From: Alphaproteobacteria bacterium
Lineage (GTDB): Bacteria; Pseudomonadota; Alphaproteobacteria; Micavibrionales; Micavibrionaceae
Assembly: GCA_017999645.1 (NCBI GenBank)
Contig: JAGNLJ010000003.1
Location: forward strand, 160,883 to 224,882
Length of the DNA stretch: 64,000 nucleotides
Direction: 5' to 3'
Part shown: piece after piece, positions 35,500 to 44,165 of the stretch
Position numbering within the stretch: position 1 is the first letter of the stretch
Layout: every line of letters starts with the position of its first letter
Notes under the pieces: generated by a model
What the model was told of the DNA's origin: nothing
The model's database searches: none
What the model saw: only the letters and a program-made list of their open reading frames with translations
Position numbers and translations under genes: made by a program

Positions 35500-36276
35500 C
35501 TAAAGCGGGGCCACGTCAAAGACGATCCGGTGGCCATAGCTTTCATTGGGCTCCAGGGCGCTGCTCATGGTCAGTTTTGCTGGCTTTTTCAGCTCCACCG
35601 CCAGCGTCACCCCGCCCGAGGCCGAGGGCTTGGCCGTGTAGCCGCTGACCAGCGCATTGCCTTCAAAACTGCCCGTTGCCCCGGTCGGCCAGGCCGATTG
35701 CGGCAGGTCGATAATCAGGAGCTTCTCATTATTGTCGATGTCATAGGAGAATTTCGCGGGAGCGCTAACATCCAAAACGATCCGTACCTTATCGGGATGC
35801 TCACCCACGCGCACACCGCGAACCGACGACATCGCCGTGCCCGCCGCAGGCGCAATAGCCGCAGGGGGGATCGCTTCAGGCGGCGCTACGGTCGGCTCCA
35901 GCGGCAACGAAGCTATAACCACAGGCGGCTCCGGCTTGTGCTCAGGAACCATCTTGCGAAAATCATCCCGCAGCCCCGCCACTTCGCTCTCCAGGCGCAC
36001 GATGCGCACATTCGTATCCTTGTTGATCTCTTCCGCCGTCGGCGTCGTCGTGTATTGATGCGGGCCGTTAATATCCTTGGGGTCGACCTGCCTGCGCGCA
36101 GCCATATGCGCCGCCAGCGGGTCTACTCCGCCCTCAGCCATCAGCGTGCCGCCCGAGCTATTCAGAAGCTTTTCACTGTTCTTGTTGCCCGGATAACCGC
36201 CCGTATGCTGGCTGTTGCAGGCCGCTAAGGTCAGGGCAGTCGTGAACAGGATGATATGGTTGCGGAACGAACTCAT
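35500..36276 (-). CDS. Lipoprotein with AMIN domain
   Basis: The protein has 258 residues. The lipobox LTLAAC lies near residue 20. A short coiled stretch near residue 95 (IVRLESEVAGLRDDFRKM) and a Pro/Ala linker lead to an AMIN domain from about residue 150: VRGVRVGEHPDKVRIVLDVS and EKLLIIDLPQSAW. AMIN domains bind peptidoglycan in amidases and secretins, but no amidase domain follows. It is probably a cell-wall-targeting outer-membrane lipoprotein. Confidence 0.88.
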   Translation of the reverse strand: MSSFRNHIILFTTALTLAACNSQHTGGYPGNKNSEKLLNSSGGTLMAEGGVDPLAAHMAARRQVDPKDINGPHQYTTTPTAEEINKDTNVRIVRLESEVAGLRDDFRKMVPEHKPEPPVVIASLPLEPTVAPPEAIPPAAIAPAAGTAMSSVRGVRVGEHPDKVRIVLDVSAPAKFSYDIDNNEKLLIIDLPQSAWPTGATGSFEGNALVSGYTAKPSASGGVTLAVELKKPAKLTMSSALEPNESYGHRIVFDVAPL

Positions 36277-36321
36277 GGGCCTATTTTAAAAAACCTTGGC
36301 CCAAAGGGATACGGCGCGCGG

Positions 36322-37392
36322 TTAATTATCCACACCGGAGGCGAAACGGGAAAACAGCCGGATGTAATATTCCGAGCGCTCCGACATCGCCATATGCACG
36401 ACCAGCAGGATAACCCACCCGCCCGTCATAAGAATCTGCGGCGCGCCCGCGATAATCCCGAAATAGCCGATACCGCCGAGAACGAAGCCAAGCAAAAGGA
36501 TCATCGCCGTCGAACGCCCGACCGGCACCCCGGCATGGATGAAATGATGATGGAAATGTCCCCGGTCCGCCGAGAACGGGTGACGCCCTTCCCGCACGCG
36601 GCGATAAAACTGCCCGCACGCATCAATGACGGGCAGCGCCACGATCCACGCCACCGAAATCGGAACAAGAATAGGTTCGGAGTGCTGCGTCAGCACGATG
36701 CAGAACCACGCCAGCACCAGGCCTAATCCAAGACTCCCCGCATCGCCAAGAAACACCGAAGCCTTGTCCCGCATCGGATGCCGCATGTTGTAAAACAGGA
36801 ACGCCGCCAGCGCCCCTAACAACGGCATCATCGGCATCGCGGCCTGCGCGTCATGCGCCATCAGGCATGCCAGCACCAGCCAACCGAGCACAACGAAACT
36901 TTTACCCGCCGCCAAACCGTCCAGCCCGTCCATCAGATTGATCGAATTCACCAACAGCGCCACCGCCGCAATCGAAAACGGAATGCTCATCCATCCCAGG
37001 CCCACCTCGCCGAAGCCGAACATGTCGCCCAGCGTGTAAATTCGCGCGCCGCCCAAAATAACGACAAGTGCCGCCGCCGAAATCTGCACCGCGAATTTGA
37101 ACCACGCATGCAGCGGCACAAAATCGTCAATCGCGCCCGTCACCAAAATCATGATCAGCGCGATAAATAAATAACCGTAAACCGACAAATCGCCGCCGAG
37201 AACAATCACCGACAACATAAAAACCGGGAGGATGATCAAGCCGCCAATCGGAGGCACGGCATCATCATGCTGCTTGCGACCGCCCGGCTCGTCCACGAGA
37301 CCGATCTTCAGGGCAAGTACCCGCGCCGCCGGGATCAACGCCAGCACGATCAGGAAAATCCCTAAAGCTGTAAGGAAAAGGCTAGATGTCAT
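36322..37392 (-). CDS. WecA/MraY-type glycosyl-1-phosphate transferase
   Basis: The protein has 356 residues with about ten or eleven membrane helices. The family motifs are DEPGGRKQHDDAVPPIGGL, GAIDDFVPL, the INLMDGLDGLAAG site, MRDKASVFLGDAGSLGLG and the terminal FSADRGHFHHHF loop. It transfers a sugar-phosphate, probably GlcNAc-1-P, to undecaprenyl phosphate for surface polysaccharide. A GHFHHHF-like loop fits WecA better than MraY. Confidence 0.92.
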   Translation of the reverse strand: MTSSLFLTALGIFLIVLALIPAARVLALKIGLVDEPGGRKQHDDAVPPIGGLIILPVFMLSVIVLGGDLSVYGYLFIALIMILVTGAIDDFVPLHAWFKFAVQISAAALVVILGGARIYTLGDMFGFGEVGLGWMSIPFSIAAVALLVNSINLMDGLDGLAAGKSFVVLGWLVLACLMAHDAQAAMPMMPLLGALAAFLFYNMRHPMRDKASVFLGDAGSLGLGLVLAWFCIVLTQHSEPILVPISVAWIVALPVIDACGQFYRRVREGRHPFSADRGHFHHHFIHAGVPVGRSTAMILLLGFVLGGIGYFGIIAGAPQILMTGGWVILLVVHMAMSERSEYYIRLFSRFASGVDN

Positions 37393-37433
37393 ACAGGGGG
37401 TGTTTTAGCATAAAAAAAAACGAAATCCCACCC

Positions 37434-37531
37434 CGTCATTGCGAGGAACGAAGTGACGAAGCAATCCATTTTTAGGCCTCTGGATTGCTTCGCGCAGTTT
37501 ACCCCCGCGAAGGCGGGGGCTCGCAATGACG
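37434..37531. repeat. Palindromic intergenic repeat, copy 3
   Basis: The same outer (CGTCATTGCGAGGAACG / CTCGCAATGACG) and inner (GAAGCAATCCAT / TGGATTGCTTCG) arms are present, with a CCCCCGCGAAGGCGGGGG hairpin on the right. Unlike the other copies it lies between divergent genes (the WecA-like gene and an ECF sigma factor), 59 bp before the sigma start, next to the likely promoter (TATAAT at 37556-37561). Confidence 0.85.
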
Positions 37532-37589
37532 CTGTATTTTCTTTCCCAAGGACTTTATAATTTGGCTCGTCTCACCTTAAAGGCCTTAA

Positions 37590-38126
37590 ATGAGTAAAAA
37601 CGAAGACAGGGAGCTTATTAAACGAGCCCAGAGCGGCAACGCCACGGCCTTCGAGGCCCTGGCGAACCAGTATTATGAGACGATGTTCAGGATGGCGTAC
37701 AAATTTTGCGGCAATCGCCCGGATGCGGAAGATATCACCCAGGAATCCTGCATCCGCCTCGCGCGCGGAATTCATTCCTTCAAGGGCGACAGCGCCTTCA
37801 CCTCGTGGCTCTACCGCCTCGTCATCAACACCGGCAAGGACTGGTACAAATCCAACAACCGCCACCCTAAAAGCGACGACGGACTCGAAACCGTTCAGGT
37901 CTCTGCAAAAGGCGAAGACCAGCTTTACGCGAAACAGGTCATCGCCGCAGTTTACCAACTGCCCGAAGGCGAGCGCGACGCGTTACTGCTCGTGATGTCT
38001 GAAGGTTTATCGCACAAGGAAGCCGGGCAAATTCTCGGCTGCAAGGAAAGCACGATTTCATGGCGCATCCACGAGGCCCGCAAGAAACTCGGCGCCCTTT
38101 TCGAAAAGGATCAGAAATATGGATGA
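37590..38126 (+). CDS. ECF RNA polymerase sigma factor
   Basis: The protein has 178 residues. Sigma-2 (MFRMAYKFCGNRPDAEDITQ, SAFTSWLYRLVINTGKDWYK) and sigma-4 (LPEGERDALLLVMSEGLSHK, EAGQILGCKESTISWRIHEA) are clear. The stop overlaps the start of the VWA protein by 8 bases, as in sigma/anti-sigma pairs. A TATAAT at 37556-37561 lies 28 bp upstream of the ATG, but its -35 partner is poor. Confidence 0.95.
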   Translation: MSKNEDRELIKRAQSGNATAFEALANQYYETMFRMAYKFCGNRPDAEDITQESCIRLARGIHSFKGDSAFTSWLYRLVINTGKDWYKSNNRHPKSDDGLETVQVSAKGEDQLYAKQVIAAVYQLPEGERDALLLVMSEGLSHKEAGQILGCKESTISWRIHEARKKLGALFEKDQKYG

Positions 38127-40305
38127 GGCAAAACTGAAGAAAATCCTGGGCGACATCAACGCCCCCGCCCCCGACGAAAACGCGAAGAAACGCGCGGTCA
38201 ACCTCGCCGTGGCCGAGTTCAAAACCGTTGAAAATCAACGCAAAAATGCACCCCAAGGAATCTCCCTGTTCGGACGTCTTACCTCTAAGACAACCCAAAC
38301 ACGGAGAGATCCAATGCAACAGAAATCGAAACAGAGACTTATGTATGGCGGCATGGCCACAGCCATGGCCGTTGTCCTCATCGTCGGCGTTACCGCGCAA
38401 CAGACGATGATTAAAACAGCTGAAATCAGCGCGACCGTAACTACAGAATCCAGCGAAAACCCTCTGGTGCGCTGGAGAAAATCACAAGAAGAAAAGATGG
38501 CAGCGCAATTTCAGAAAAGAGAAGATTATCAGGCAGCTCCCGCGCAAGCTATCCAGTCTGACGGCGACGACGCCATCGCAATGGACTCCCTCGCTGACGC
38601 AAACGAAGCCGCGCCGCAGGAAATGGAACGTGACGAAGCGCTCTCCGGCGCCACATCTAATATCCTACCCACACCAATGGACGCCCCCGCCGGTCGCCTC
38701 ACCATTACAGAACAATCGGCACAGGTCGGCAATTACGCCCCGGCTCATAAGGCCAAAGTCGCAACGCGCGGCTTTGCGGGTGCCGGCGCCGATGCTTCGC
38801 GCATGATGATGGCGGAATCCATGCCCTATGCCCCGCCGCCGGGCGTGATCGCGCCGCTGCCTGAAGAAATCAATCCTTATTACGTCGAGGAAGGCCGCGA
38901 TAAATTCCAGGACTTCAAACCGAACCCCGTGAAACTCGTCGCCGACGAACCCGTCTCGACTTTCTCCATCGATGTCGACACGGCCTCTTATTCTCTCGTG
39001 CGCCGCGAACTAAACAACGGCATCATCCCGAACCCCGACGCCGTCCGCATCGAGGAACTGGTCAATTATTTCGATTACAACTACGCCCTGCCCGAAACAC
39101 GGGAAACACCTTTCAAACCCACGGTGACGGTAACGAACAGCCCATGGTCGAAAGATAAAAAACTCGTCCATATCGGCATCAAGGGTTTCGACATCCAGAC
39201 CGACCAAAAACCGCACAGCAACCTGGTCTTCCTCGTCGACGTCTCCGGCTCGATGAACAGCCCCGGCAAACTGCCGCTGGTAAAAAGCTCGCTGAAAATG
39301 CTGCTCGACACACTGCAGCCTGACGACACCGTCGCCCTCACCGTTTACGCGGGCTCGGCAGGCACCATTCTGGAACCCACAAAAGTTTCAGACAAGCAAA
39401 CCATCCTGAACGCCATCGATAACCTCAATGCGGGCGGCTCCACCGCCGGCGCGGCAGGCATCGAGGAAGCCTACCGCCTCGCCGAAAAACATTTCGACAA
39501 GGAAGGCGTCAACCGCGTGATTGTTGCCACCGACGGCGATTTCAATGTCGGTGTCTCCAGCGACACGGACCTGAAAACCATCATCGAGAAAAAGCGCGAA
39601 AGCGGCATCTTCCTCTCGGTGCTCGGTTTCGGTCTCGGCAATCTCAACGACTCGCTGATGCAGACGCTTGCCCAGAACGGCAACGGCACGGCGGCCTATA
39701 TCGACACCATCAACGAGGCCCGCAAGGTCCTTGTAGAAGAAGCGTCGAGCACGTTGTTCCCCATCGCCAAGGACGTCAAAATCCAGGTCGAGTTCAACCC
39801 CGCTCTTGTTCAGGAATACCGCCTGGTCGGCTATGAAACCCGCGCTTTAAATCGCGAGGATTTCAACAACGATAAAATCGACGCGGGCGATATCGGCGCA
39901 GGCCACACCGTCACGGCGATATACGAAGTCACGCCGGTCGGCGCCACACCCTCCATTGATCCGTCACGCTATGCGGAGAAAAAGGAAGCCGCACAGCCGA
40001 AATCCGAATTCGCAGGCGAAATCGGCTTCCTGAAAATGCGCTACAAACTGCCGAAGGAAAATGAGTCCAAACTCATCACGACGCCGATCCCGGCGGGTGC
40101 CAGCGCCGCACCGAATAGCGACGTAACATGGGCAACGGCAGTGGCAGGCTTCGGTCAGCTCCTCAAAGGCGACACGCATATCGGCAACTTCACTTACGAT
40201 GACGTGATCAAAATGGCGAACGAAGCGAAAGGCACCGACGAATTCGGCCAGCGCGCAGAATTCATCAACATGGTCCGCAACGCAAAAGTCGCCGCAGGAC
40301 AATAA
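38119..40305 (+). CDS. Membrane VWA protein of the YfbK type with anti-sigma-like N-terminus
   Basis: The protein has 728 residues. About 75 soluble residues precede a membrane segment (LMYGGMATAMAVVLIVGVTA). A linker leads to the VWF_N-type region (FSIDVDTASYSLVRRELNNG, EELVNYFDYNY), then a VWA domain with an intact metal site (VFLVDVSGSMNSPGK, later VIVATDGDFNVGVSSDTDL) and a DUF3520-like end. The overlap with the sigma gene and the topology suggest the N-terminus holds the sigma factor while the outer VWA domain senses the envelope. The role is inferred. Confidence 0.9.
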   Translation: MDEAKLKKILGDINAPAPDENAKKRAVNLAVAEFKTVENQRKNAPQGISLFGRLTSKTTQTRRDPMQQKSKQRLMYGGMATAMAVVLIVGVTAQQTMIKTAEISATVTTESSENPLVRWRKSQEEKMAAQFQKREDYQAAPAQAIQSDGDDAIAMDSLADANEAAPQEMERDEALSGATSNILPTPMDAPAGRLTITEQSAQVGNYAPAHKAKVATRGFAGAGADASRMMMAESMPYAPPPGVIAPLPEEINPYYVEEGRDKFQDFKPNPVKLVADEPVSTFSIDVDTASYSLVRRELNNGIIPNPDAVRIEELVNYFDYNYALPETRETPFKPTVTVTNSPWSKDKKLVHIGIKGFDIQTDQKPHSNLVFLVDVSGSMNSPGKLPLVKSSLKMLLDTLQPDDTVALTVYAGSAGTILEPTKVSDKQTILNAIDNLNAGGSTAGAAGIEEAYRLAEKHFDKEGVNRVIVATDGDFNVGVSSDTDLKTIIEKKRESGIFLSVLGFGLGNLNDSLMQTLAQNGNGTAAYIDTINEARKVLVEEASSTLFPIAKDVKIQVEFNPALVQEYRLVGYETRALNREDFNNDKIDAGDIGAGHTVTAIYEVTPVGATPSIDPSRYAEKKEAAQPKSEFAGEIGFLKMRYKLPKENESKLITTPIPAGASAAPNSDVTWATAVAGFGQLLKGDTHIGNFTYDDVIKMANEAKGTDEFGQRAEFINMVRNAKVAAGQ

Positions 40306-40315
40306 AATGACGCAA

Positions 40316-40410
40316 CCCCGGACGCTAGTCGAGTAGCACTTTAGTGCGTCACGAGACTTGCGATCCGGGGACCATTATAAAGTCTGACAGATCCCGGCTT
40401 TCGCCGGGAT
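40316..40410. repeat. Multi-hairpin intergenic repeat
   Basis: Three nested or adjacent hairpins are visible: CCCCGGA (40316) with TCCGGGG (40364), a GCAC-TTTA-GTGC core between them, and ATCCCGGC-TTTC-GCCGGGAT at 40391-40410. It fills the gap between the converging VWA gene and mnmC and may terminate both. Confidence 0.75.
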
Positions 40411-40414
40411 TTCG

Positions 40415-41413
40415 TTATTTACTGAATCTACCCGGACTTATCTTCTGAATCGTCTGCGCCGGAAACGGCAGCGGCCTCTCCATGATCATATTCGTCAGGA
40501 TATGCGCCGCACCAATACTCGATATAATCCCATGCGAGCCATGCCCCGTCGACACATAGATATTGTCGCGCAAATGCCCGATCACCGGGAAATGATCCGG
40601 CGACGTCGTCCGCACCGCCGCCCGCTGGCCGACAATCTCCAGTCCCTCCGCCAGTTCCGGCGCCACGCGCACGAGTTTCTCAATGTTATCGTAATCGTCA
40701 TCGCCGATGATCTGGTCGTGATCCAGCCAGCGCTGAAACGTCGCGCCCAGCGCATGCTCGCCGCGCTTGGCAGGCGAAAAATACCCGCCGTAACAGAGAT
40801 TACATTTCAGCTTCTCGCTCGCCTTCGTCGCCTTCACAAACGTGATCTGCCCGCGCACGGCCCGCAGCGGCAGATTTTTCGTCGCCATCCCCGCCGCGAC
40901 GATAATCGCATCCGCCTGCACATCAACCAGATTTGTAACCGGCGTATTCAGCTTCACAGGAATCGCACTCGCATACGCCTTGCACAATTTCTTCGGCGAA
41001 ATCGTGCCCGAACGCGCCAGGTACAGCGCATCGTAATTCACGCTTACGCCCGCGATCGCGCTCGCCTCGGCTTTCGGCACGATCCGCATCTCGCCCCTCG
41101 GCCAGCCCCAGCTTTTCACCGCATCGATAAATTTTTTCTGCCGCTTTTCATCCGTAATTAAATGTAGCGCCCCGCATTCATTCCAGTCCGTGTCGCGCAA
41201 TTCCTGAAATGCCTTCAGCGCCAGCGGAAACGCGTCGCTGTAAAAACTCCGCTCCGCCGACAGGCGCGGATTATAAAGCCCCAGCGGATTGCCTGACGCC
41301 CCGGGCGCGATCTCCGGCCCCGCCTCGTAAATCACCGGCTCGGCCCCCGCCTGCCTGAGCGCCCAGGCGCATGCCGTGCCTGCCAACCCCGCTCCTATGA
41401 TCGCCACCTTCAT
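40415..41413 (-). CDS. mnmC: FAD-dependent oxidoreductase domain of MnmC as a separate protein
   Basis: The ATG at 41413 overlaps the mnmD stop (ATGA) and gives 332 residues. The Rossmann motif VAIIGAGLAGTACAWALRQA and PGASGNPLGLYNPRLS, RGQITFV, and VSTGHGSHGIISS match the FAD domain of MnmC. It removes the carboxymethyl group of cmnm5(s2)U34 in tRNA. In E. coli this is fused to the methyltransferase; here the two parts are separate genes that overlap. Confidence 0.92.
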   Translation of the reverse strand: MKVAIIGAGLAGTACAWALRQAGAEPVIYEAGPEIAPGASGNPLGLYNPRLSAERSFYSDAFPLALKAFQELRDTDWNECGALHLITDEKRQKKFIDAVKSWGWPRGEMRIVPKAEASAIAGVSVNYDALYLARSGTISPKKLCKAYASAIPVKLNTPVTNLVDVQADAIIVAAGMATKNLPLRAVRGQITFVKATKASEKLKCNLCYGGYFSPAKRGEHALGATFQRWLDHDQIIGDDDYDNIEKLVRVAPELAEGLEIVGQRAAVRTTSPDHFPVIGHLRDNIYVSTGHGSHGIISSIGAAHILTNMIMERPLPFPAQTIQKISPGRFSK

Positions 41414-42063
41414 GTCATAACTCCGGTGAGCATATGCCACTTGGTTCCATAACCCTTGATCCTCTTAACATCGAACCCCGCCGCCCACAGACCCCGCCTG
41501 ACAAGCCCCGCTGCGGTAAATGTCGCGAATGTCGTCCCCGGTTTGCTCATCCGCGCCATGTTTTGAAACAGGATATCCGTCCACATCTCCGGGTTTTTTT
41601 TCGGCTTGAACCCGTCGAGGAACCAGCAATCGACCGTTTCATTTAATTTTGGCACCGCTTCATTCACATCATCAAAAATTAAGGTCAGCATGCAATTCTC
41701 ACCCATCACGATACGATGCGTCCCGGAAATATTTTCGGGATATTCCTCAAGCAGCGCCGCGAACTCTTCCTCAAAACTTTCCCGCCACACTCCCAGCGCG
41801 CTTTCAATCTCCTCCCGGCTCAACGGAAATTTCTCGACCGAAATAAAATGCAGTTTCTTCCCCGCATTCGTCTCATTCCATAACCGCCACGCGCATAAAA
41901 AATTCAAACCCGTGCCAAACCCCGTCTCGAAAATCGTGAAATCCCGCTCCGCCCACGCCTCCGGTAACCCGTTCCCCCGGATAAACACGTGCTGCGTCTC
42001 CGCAAAGCCGTTTTCTGCGGAAAAATACACGTCATCAAACTGTTTGGACCTTGGCGCAGCCAT
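41410..42063 (-). CDS. mnmD: tRNA (mnm5s2U34)-methyltransferase MnmD
   Basis: The protein has 217 residues. It has the SAM-binding sequence TIFETGFGTGLNFLCAWRLW, DCWFLDGFKPKKNPEMWT and FATFTAAGLVRRGLWAAGF, the hallmark of the MnmC methyltransferase domain (DUF752). It methylates nm5(s2)U34 of tRNA. It is translationally coupled to the FAD part. The M3 peptidase gene diverges from it with about 44 bp between starts. Confidence 0.95.
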   Translation of the reverse strand: MAAPRSKQFDDVYFSAENGFAETQHVFIRGNGLPEAWAERDFTIFETGFGTGLNFLCAWRLWNETNAGKKLHFISVEKFPLSREEIESALGVWRESFEEEFAALLEEYPENISGTHRIVMGENCMLTLIFDDVNEAVPKLNETVDCWFLDGFKPKKNPEMWTDILFQNMARMSKPGTTFATFTAAGLVRRGLWAAGFDVKRIKGYGTKWHMLTGVMT

Positions 42064-42107
42064 TTTCTTTCATATATTCTGTTAATGGTTCGAATGAAAG
42101 GTTTTTA

Positions 42108-44156
42108 ATGTCCTCTGCCAATCCGCTGCTCCAGCTTTCCACGCTCCCCAACCACGCCCCGCCTTTCGATCAAATCGAGGCCGCGCATTATATGCCCGCC
42201 CTCGAACACGCGATCAAACAGGCGCGTGCCGAAGTTGAAACCGTTAAGAACAACCCCGCACCCGCCGATTTCGAAAACACCATCGTCGCGCTGGAGAATT
42301 CGTCCGAACTGCTCGGCACCGCGACGTCCATCTTCTACAACCAGCTCGCCTGCGTCGGCGGCGACGAATTGCAGGCTCTCTCCGACGCCATCGGCCCTGT
42401 CGCCTCGAATTTCTCCACCGACATCATCCAGGATGAAAAACTCTTCGACCGCGTCAAACACGTCCATGACCAGATGGAAAAACTCAAACTCACGCCCGAA
42501 CAGAAAACCCTGCTCGATGATACATACAAAGGCTTCGTGCGCGGCGGCGCCCTGCTTGGCCGCGAACAGAAACAACGCCTGCGCGAAATCAGCGAGCAAC
42601 TCTCGGTCCTCAGCCCCGTATTCGGCAATAACTCCAAAAAATCGGCCGAGCAGTTCGAACTTATCATCGACAATAAAAACGATCTCGCCGGCATGCCGGG
42701 CATCGCCGTCGAACAAGCCCAGCACGCCGCCGAAGAGCGCGGCTACAAAGGCAAATGGCTGATCACGCTCGACATGCCGAGCTACATCCCCTTCATTCAA
42801 TATGCCGACAACCGCGCGCTCCGTGAAAAAGCGTGGCGCGCCTTCGCTTCCCGTGCCTGGGGCGGCGAATTCGACAACACCGAAAACGTCCTCACCATGG
42901 TGCGCCTCAAACATGAACGCGCCCAACTCCTCGGCTACAAAACCCACGCCCATTACGTGCTGGAAGAACGCATGGCCGAAAAACCTGAAACGGTCATGGC
43001 CTTCCTTGAAAAGCTCAAAAAATCTTATCGTCCCGCTGCGCTGAAGGACCTCGAAAACCTCCAGAAATTCGCGCGTGAACAAGGCCTCAAGGACGACCTC
43101 AAACCGTGGGATGTCCCCTATTACGGCGAAAAAATGAAAGAGGATCTGTTCAAATTCTCCTCCGAAGAACTCCGCCCTTATCTGCCGCTCGATAACGTCC
43201 TCAAAGGCTGCTTCGAACATTTCAGCAAACTCTTCGGCCTGAAATTCATCAAAACGGACAGATATCCGCTCTGGCACAAGGACGTTCAGGCCTTCGATGT
43301 CGTGAATGAAAAAGACGGAAAATTCGTCGGCACGCTTTACGCCGATTTCTTCCCGCGCAAGGGCAAGAAAGACGGCGCCTGGAAAACGAGCTACCGCGAC
43401 CAGGGCATCTTCAACGGCAGCATCGAACGCCCGATCATCGCCATCGTCTGCAATTTCACGAAACCGACCGCCAACGCACCCTCGCTGCTCAGCCACGACG
43501 AAGTCGTGACGCTCTTCCACGAAATGGGCCACGCCATCCACGCGCTGCTCTCGAACGTGACCTACCGCTCGCTCGCGGGCACGAGCGTCCTTTATGATTT
43601 CGTCGAACTGCCCTCACAGGTCCAGGAAAACTGGTGCTACGAGAAAGAAACGCTCGATCTCTTCGCCGCGCATTATCAAACGGGTGAAAAAATCCCCGCC
43701 GACCTCATCGAAAAAGTCCGCAGCGCCATGAATTTCATGGTCGGCTGGACGGGCCTGCGCCAGCTCAATTTCGCGCTGCTCGACATGGCATGGCACGCAC
43801 AGGATACTGGCAAAATCACCGACGTCGCCGCGTTCGAGGATGCCGTCACCGCCGACAGCACGCTCTTCCCACGTTTTGCAGGCCCGTCCTCCACCTCCTT
43901 CACACATATTTTCGGCGGCGGCTATTCGGCGGGTTATTACAGCTATAAATGGGCGGAAGTGCTGGACGCCGATACGTTCGAGCTATTCAAGGAACGCGGC
44001 CTCTATGACCGCAAAACCGCCGACGCCTACAAAAACGAAATCCTCTCGCGCGGCGGCAGCGAACACCCGAAACTTCTCTACAAGCGTTTCCGCGGTCGCG
44101 ATGCCGACCCCGACGCGCTTCTCCGTAGAGAGGGCTTGCTGCCGAAGGCAGCGTAA
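42108..44156 (+). CDS. M3-family oligopeptidase (PrlC/Dcp type)
   Basis: The ATG at 42108 has AAAGG 7 bp upstream and gives 682 residues, the normal family size. The zinc motif LFHEMGHAIHALLSNV lies near residue 470. It is followed by FVELPSQVQENWCYEKETL and HIFGGGYSAGYYSYKWAEVL. It is a cytoplasmic metallopeptidase that degrades short peptides. Oligopeptidase A and dipeptidyl carboxypeptidase cannot be separated here. Confidence 0.93.
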   Translation: MSSANPLLQLSTLPNHAPPFDQIEAAHYMPALEHAIKQARAEVETVKNNPAPADFENTIVALENSSELLGTATSIFYNQLACVGGDELQALSDAIGPVASNFSTDIIQDEKLFDRVKHVHDQMEKLKLTPEQKTLLDDTYKGFVRGGALLGREQKQRLREISEQLSVLSPVFGNNSKKSAEQFELIIDNKNDLAGMPGIAVEQAQHAAEERGYKGKWLITLDMPSYIPFIQYADNRALREKAWRAFASRAWGGEFDNTENVLTMVRLKHERAQLLGYKTHAHYVLEERMAEKPETVMAFLEKLKKSYRPAALKDLENLQKFAREQGLKDDLKPWDVPYYGEKMKEDLFKFSSEELRPYLPLDNVLKGCFEHFSKLFGLKFIKTDRYPLWHKDVQAFDVVNEKDGKFVGTLYADFFPRKGKKDGAWKTSYRDQGIFNGSIERPIIAIVCNFTKPTANAPSLLSHDEVVTLFHEMGHAIHALLSNVTYRSLAGTSVLYDFVELPSQVQENWCYEKETLDLFAAHYQTGEKIPADLIEKVRSAMNFMVGWTGLRQLNFALLDMAWHAQDTGKITDVAAFEDAVTADSTLFPRFAGPSSTSFTHIFGGGYSAGYYSYKWAEVLDADTFELFKERGLYDRKTADAYKNEILSRGGSEHPKLLYKRFRGRDADPDALLRREGLLPKAA

Positions 44157-44165
44157 CTTTATCTT

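Noticed and set aside
36326..36334. Perfect DnaA box TTATCCACA
   Set aside because: It lies at the coding end of the WecA-like gene as a single site; one perfect 9-mer is expected by chance in a window of this size.
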